A DNA stretch of 6,854 nt from an uncultured Methanobrevibacter sp. (lineage in GTDB: Archaea > Methanobacteriota > Methanobacteria > Methanobacteriales > Methanobacteriaceae), in NCBI GenBank assembly GCA_946611495.1, contig CAMODR010000065.1, positions 1 through 6,854 of the forward strand, written 5' to 3'. Position numbers and translations under genes: made by a program. The notes beneath the pieces are model-generated. The model was given only the letters and a program-made list of their open reading frames with translations. It did not search any database and was not told where the DNA came from. This document shows positions 5,272-6,854 of the stretch, piece by piece. Positions within the stretch are counted from its first letter, which is position 1. Each line of letters begins with the position of its first letter.

Positions 5272-6573
5272 CTAATGTAAGTTACGTTTATCAATCACTC
5301 TTTGTATTTTACCTTTTGTACTTCTTGGAATGCTTTTAGGTGCTACAAGGCTGACTTTAACTGCAATTCCAATCTCATTTTGGATATATTCTCCTATTTT
5401 ATTTTTAACGCCAATCATTTCCTTAATGTCATCTGAGAAAAGTGATTCAGATGCTTCTACCTTTATCTCGATTTCATCCATAATATCAGGGCGTGTAACG
5501 ATGATTTGATAGTGTGGCTCAATGTCACTTACCTTTAAAAGTGCCTTTTCTATTTGTGAAGGGAATACAGCCACTCCTTTTACCTTGATCATGTCATCTG
5601 CTCTTCCAGATATTCTATCCATTCTAGCAAAGGTTCTTCCACATTCACATTTTTCATAGTGTAATGCAGTCAAGTCTTTGGTTCTGAATCTGATTACAGG
5701 CATGCCTTCCCTTTCAAGGTTAGTTAATACTAGTTCTCCTTTAGTTCCTTCAGGCAATGTTTTGCCTGTTTTTGAATCGATGATTTCAGGATAGAAATAA
5801 TCTTCAGCAATGTGTAAACCGTTTTGAGCTGAGCATTCAATACCTACACCAGGTCCCATAAGTTCAGTAAGTCCGTAAATGTTGTAAGCTTTGGTATTGA
5901 AGGTTTCTTCTATTCTATCTCTCATTTCAGCAGTCCACATCTCTGCTCCAAATCCAATAGCCTTAAGTCCGAGTTTTGTTGGATCTACACCCTCTTCCTT
6001 AGCAACTTCCCCAAGGTATATTCCATAGGATGGTGTAAAGATTAAACAGGTTGTTCCAAAGTCTTTCATGATTTCAACTTGTCTTCTTGTTTGTCCAGTT
6101 GAAATAGGTATGATTGTTGCTCCTAATTTGTGAGCTCCATAGTGTACACCAAATCCTCCTGTAAATAAACCATATCCGTGGGTATTTTGGATAATGTCGT
6201 CGTCATCAAGACCCATCATAGTAAGGCCTCTTGCAATGATTTCTCCCCATGTGTCTATATCCTTTTGGGTGTATCCGCTTACAACAGGTTTTCCAGTAGT
6301 TCCAGATGAAGAGTGAACTTCTATGATTTCTTTTCTGTCCACTGCAAACATTCCAAATGGATAACATGCTCTTAAGTCATCTTTAGTGAGGAATGGTAAT
6401 TTTTCAATATCTTTTAAAGTTTCAATATCCTCTGGAAAAACGTTAGCTTCTGTATACTTTTCTTTGTAAAAAGGAATTTTATCAAATGCTCTTTTTACGG
6501 TTGCTTGTAATTTCTTTAATTGAAGTTCTCTTATGTCTTCTCTAGACATAGTTTCAATTTCTTCATTCCACAT
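5272..6573 (-). CDS. paaK: Phenylacetate-CoA ligase family enzyme (PaaK type)
   Basis: This is an adenylate-forming enzyme of 433 residues, close to the usual 430-440 of PaaK. It would activate an aryl acetate with ATP to an acyl-adenylate and then to the CoA thioester. The ATP loop is HSSSGTTGKP (87-96). PaaK hallmarks follow: YTQKDIDTW (101-109), HGYGLFTGGFGVHYGAHKLG (132-151), TPSYG (180-184), YGLTELMGPG (233-242) and EDYFYPEIID (257-266). The core motif RTKD ends in D300, the hinge is GRADDMIKVKG (323-333), and K422 is the probable adenylation lysine. C309 and C311 in CECGR could help bind a metal. It heads an operon with the ACT gene. In methanogens such ligases can salvage phenylacetate, with indolepyruvate oxidoreductase making the 2-oxo acid for phenylalanine synthesis. 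The same family is often annotated as coenzyme F390 synthetase in methanogens; sequence alone does not separate the substrates, though the close fit to bacterial PaaK motifs favours the aryl-acid role. Confidence 0.9.
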   Translation of the reverse strand: MWNEEIETMSREDIRELQLKKLQATVKRAFDKIPFYKEKYTEANVFPEDIETLKDIEKLPFLTKDDLRACYPFGMFAVDRKEIIEVHSSSGTTGKPVVSGYTQKDIDTWGEIIARGLTMMGLDDDDIIQNTHGYGLFTGGFGVHYGAHKLGATIIPISTGQTRRQVEIMKDFGTTCLIFTPSYGIYLGEVAKEEGVDPTKLGLKAIGFGAEMWTAEMRDRIEETFNTKAYNIYGLTELMGPGVGIECSAQNGLHIAEDYFYPEIIDSKTGKTLPEGTKGELVLTNLEREGMPVIRFRTKDLTALHYEKCECGRTFARMDRISGRADDMIKVKGVAVFPSQIEKALLKVSDIEPHYQIIVTRPDIMDEIEIKVEASESLFSDDIKEMIGVKNKIGEYIQNEIGIAVKVSLVAPKSIPRSTKGKIQRVIDKRNLH

Positions 6574-6577
6574 ATTC

Positions 6578-6636
6578 TAACCTTAATATTTTTTCTAATT
6601 ATAATAGATTTTGTAAAATAATTTATATAATTTTAA
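6578..6636 (-). promoter_or_regulatory. Probable promoter and RBS of the paaK-ACT operon
   Basis: On the minus strand TTATATAAA (6630-6622), preceded by the A-rich TTAAAA, is a good archaeal TATA box with a BRE-like flank. It predicts a transcription start near 6600 and a leader of about 27 bases. AAGGTTA (6584-6578) lies 4 bases before the ATG at 6573 and is a moderate ribosome binding site. Confidence 0.5.
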
Positions 6637-6639
6637 TTA

Positions 6640-6795
6640 TTTTCATAATTTTTATTTTATAATTTTAAAACAATTTTTATTTTAATTATTTTAATTATTT
6701 TCATAATTTTTATTTCATTGTCTTAAAACAATTTTTATTTTAATTGTTTTCATAATTTTTATTTTATAATTTTAAAACAATATTTGATTTTATTT
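6640..6795. repeat. Three degenerate 49-58-base repeats upstream of paaK
   Basis: Copies start at 6640, 6698 and 6747, each with TTTTCATAATTTTTATTT. Copies one and three are identical over their first 35 bases; copy two differs from copy one at 5 of 49 positions. Copy one carries 9 extra bases (a second TTTTAATTA). The second and third copies are 49 bases apart. The stretch from 6574 to the window end contains no gene that I can support. Because the repeats lie just upstream of the paaK TATA box, they may be regulatory, or simply low-complexity spacer expansion. Confidence 0.8.
6725..6750. promoter_or_regulatory. Inverted repeat, possible operator upstream of paaK
   Basis: AAAACAATT (6725-6733) is the exact reverse complement of AATTGTTTT (6742-6750), with an 8-base spacer. 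It falls at the junction of the second and third repeat copies, about 100 bases upstream of the TATA box. Related AAAACAAT half-sites occur in the other two copies (from 6667 and 6774). It might bind a dimeric regulator, but in sequence this AT-rich a 9-base arm is only suggestive. Confidence 0.3.
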
Positions 6796-6854
6796 TTTCT
6801 TATTTTGATTAATTTCATATGATAAAAATAATTTTTATATTATAAAACTAATTT

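Noticed and set aside
6640..6795. CRISPR array or attachment site upstream of paaK
   Set aside because: The repeats are contiguous and degenerate rather than separated by unique spacers, and no integrase or tRNA gene lies in the window.

Overview
The window reads as chromosomal DNA of an AT-rich methanogenic archaeon, most likely Methanobrevibacter or a close relative in the Methanobacteriales. The reasons are the extremely AT-rich spacers, ribosome binding sites of the AGGTGAT/GGAGG kind in front of several genes, poly-T transcript ends, an archaeal LDH-like malate dehydrogenase, and a PaaK-type ligase paired with an ACT-domain protein. The genus is an inference from gene content and composition; no rRNA or tRNA gene is present to confirm it.

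Layout: three genes lie on the plus strand and two on the minus strand. Positions 1-105 are a ferritin promoter region, followed by a bacterial-type ferritin (109-606) with a very stable UUCG-loop terminator. A class II UvrA paralogue (762-3269) follows; it has both ATPase halves and the zinc modules but no UvrB-binding domain. Its last 26 bases are repeated 46 bases downstream. Malate dehydrogenase (3545-4498) comes next behind a strong GGAGG site. A convergent spacer (4499-4817) holds a 49-base tandem repeat, a 152-base stretch without G on the plus strand, a T17 run and a perfect inverted repeat. On the minus strand, a PaaK-type aryl-acetate CoA ligase (5272-6573) and a double-ACT protein (4818-5252) form a two-gene operon. 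Upstream of it (6574-6854) is an AT-rich region of three degenerate 49-58-base repeats.

How the genes work together: each plus-strand gene has its own spacer with a likely promoter and terminator, so they look like separate transcription units for iron storage, DNA-damage or DNA-ligand handling, and the reductive branch of the TCA pathway. The paaK-ACT pair is the one clear functional unit. In methanogens such a ligase can activate exogenous phenylacetate and related aryl acids, which indolepyruvate oxidoreductase (not in this window) carboxylates toward aromatic amino acids; the ACT protein is a plausible amino-acid sensor for that route.

I found no CRISPR array, insertion sequence, prophage or RNA gene. 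Nothing here is clearly a new system. The most unusual material is in the spacers: the two repeat arrays with the same 49-base period and the duplicated 3' end of uvrA.
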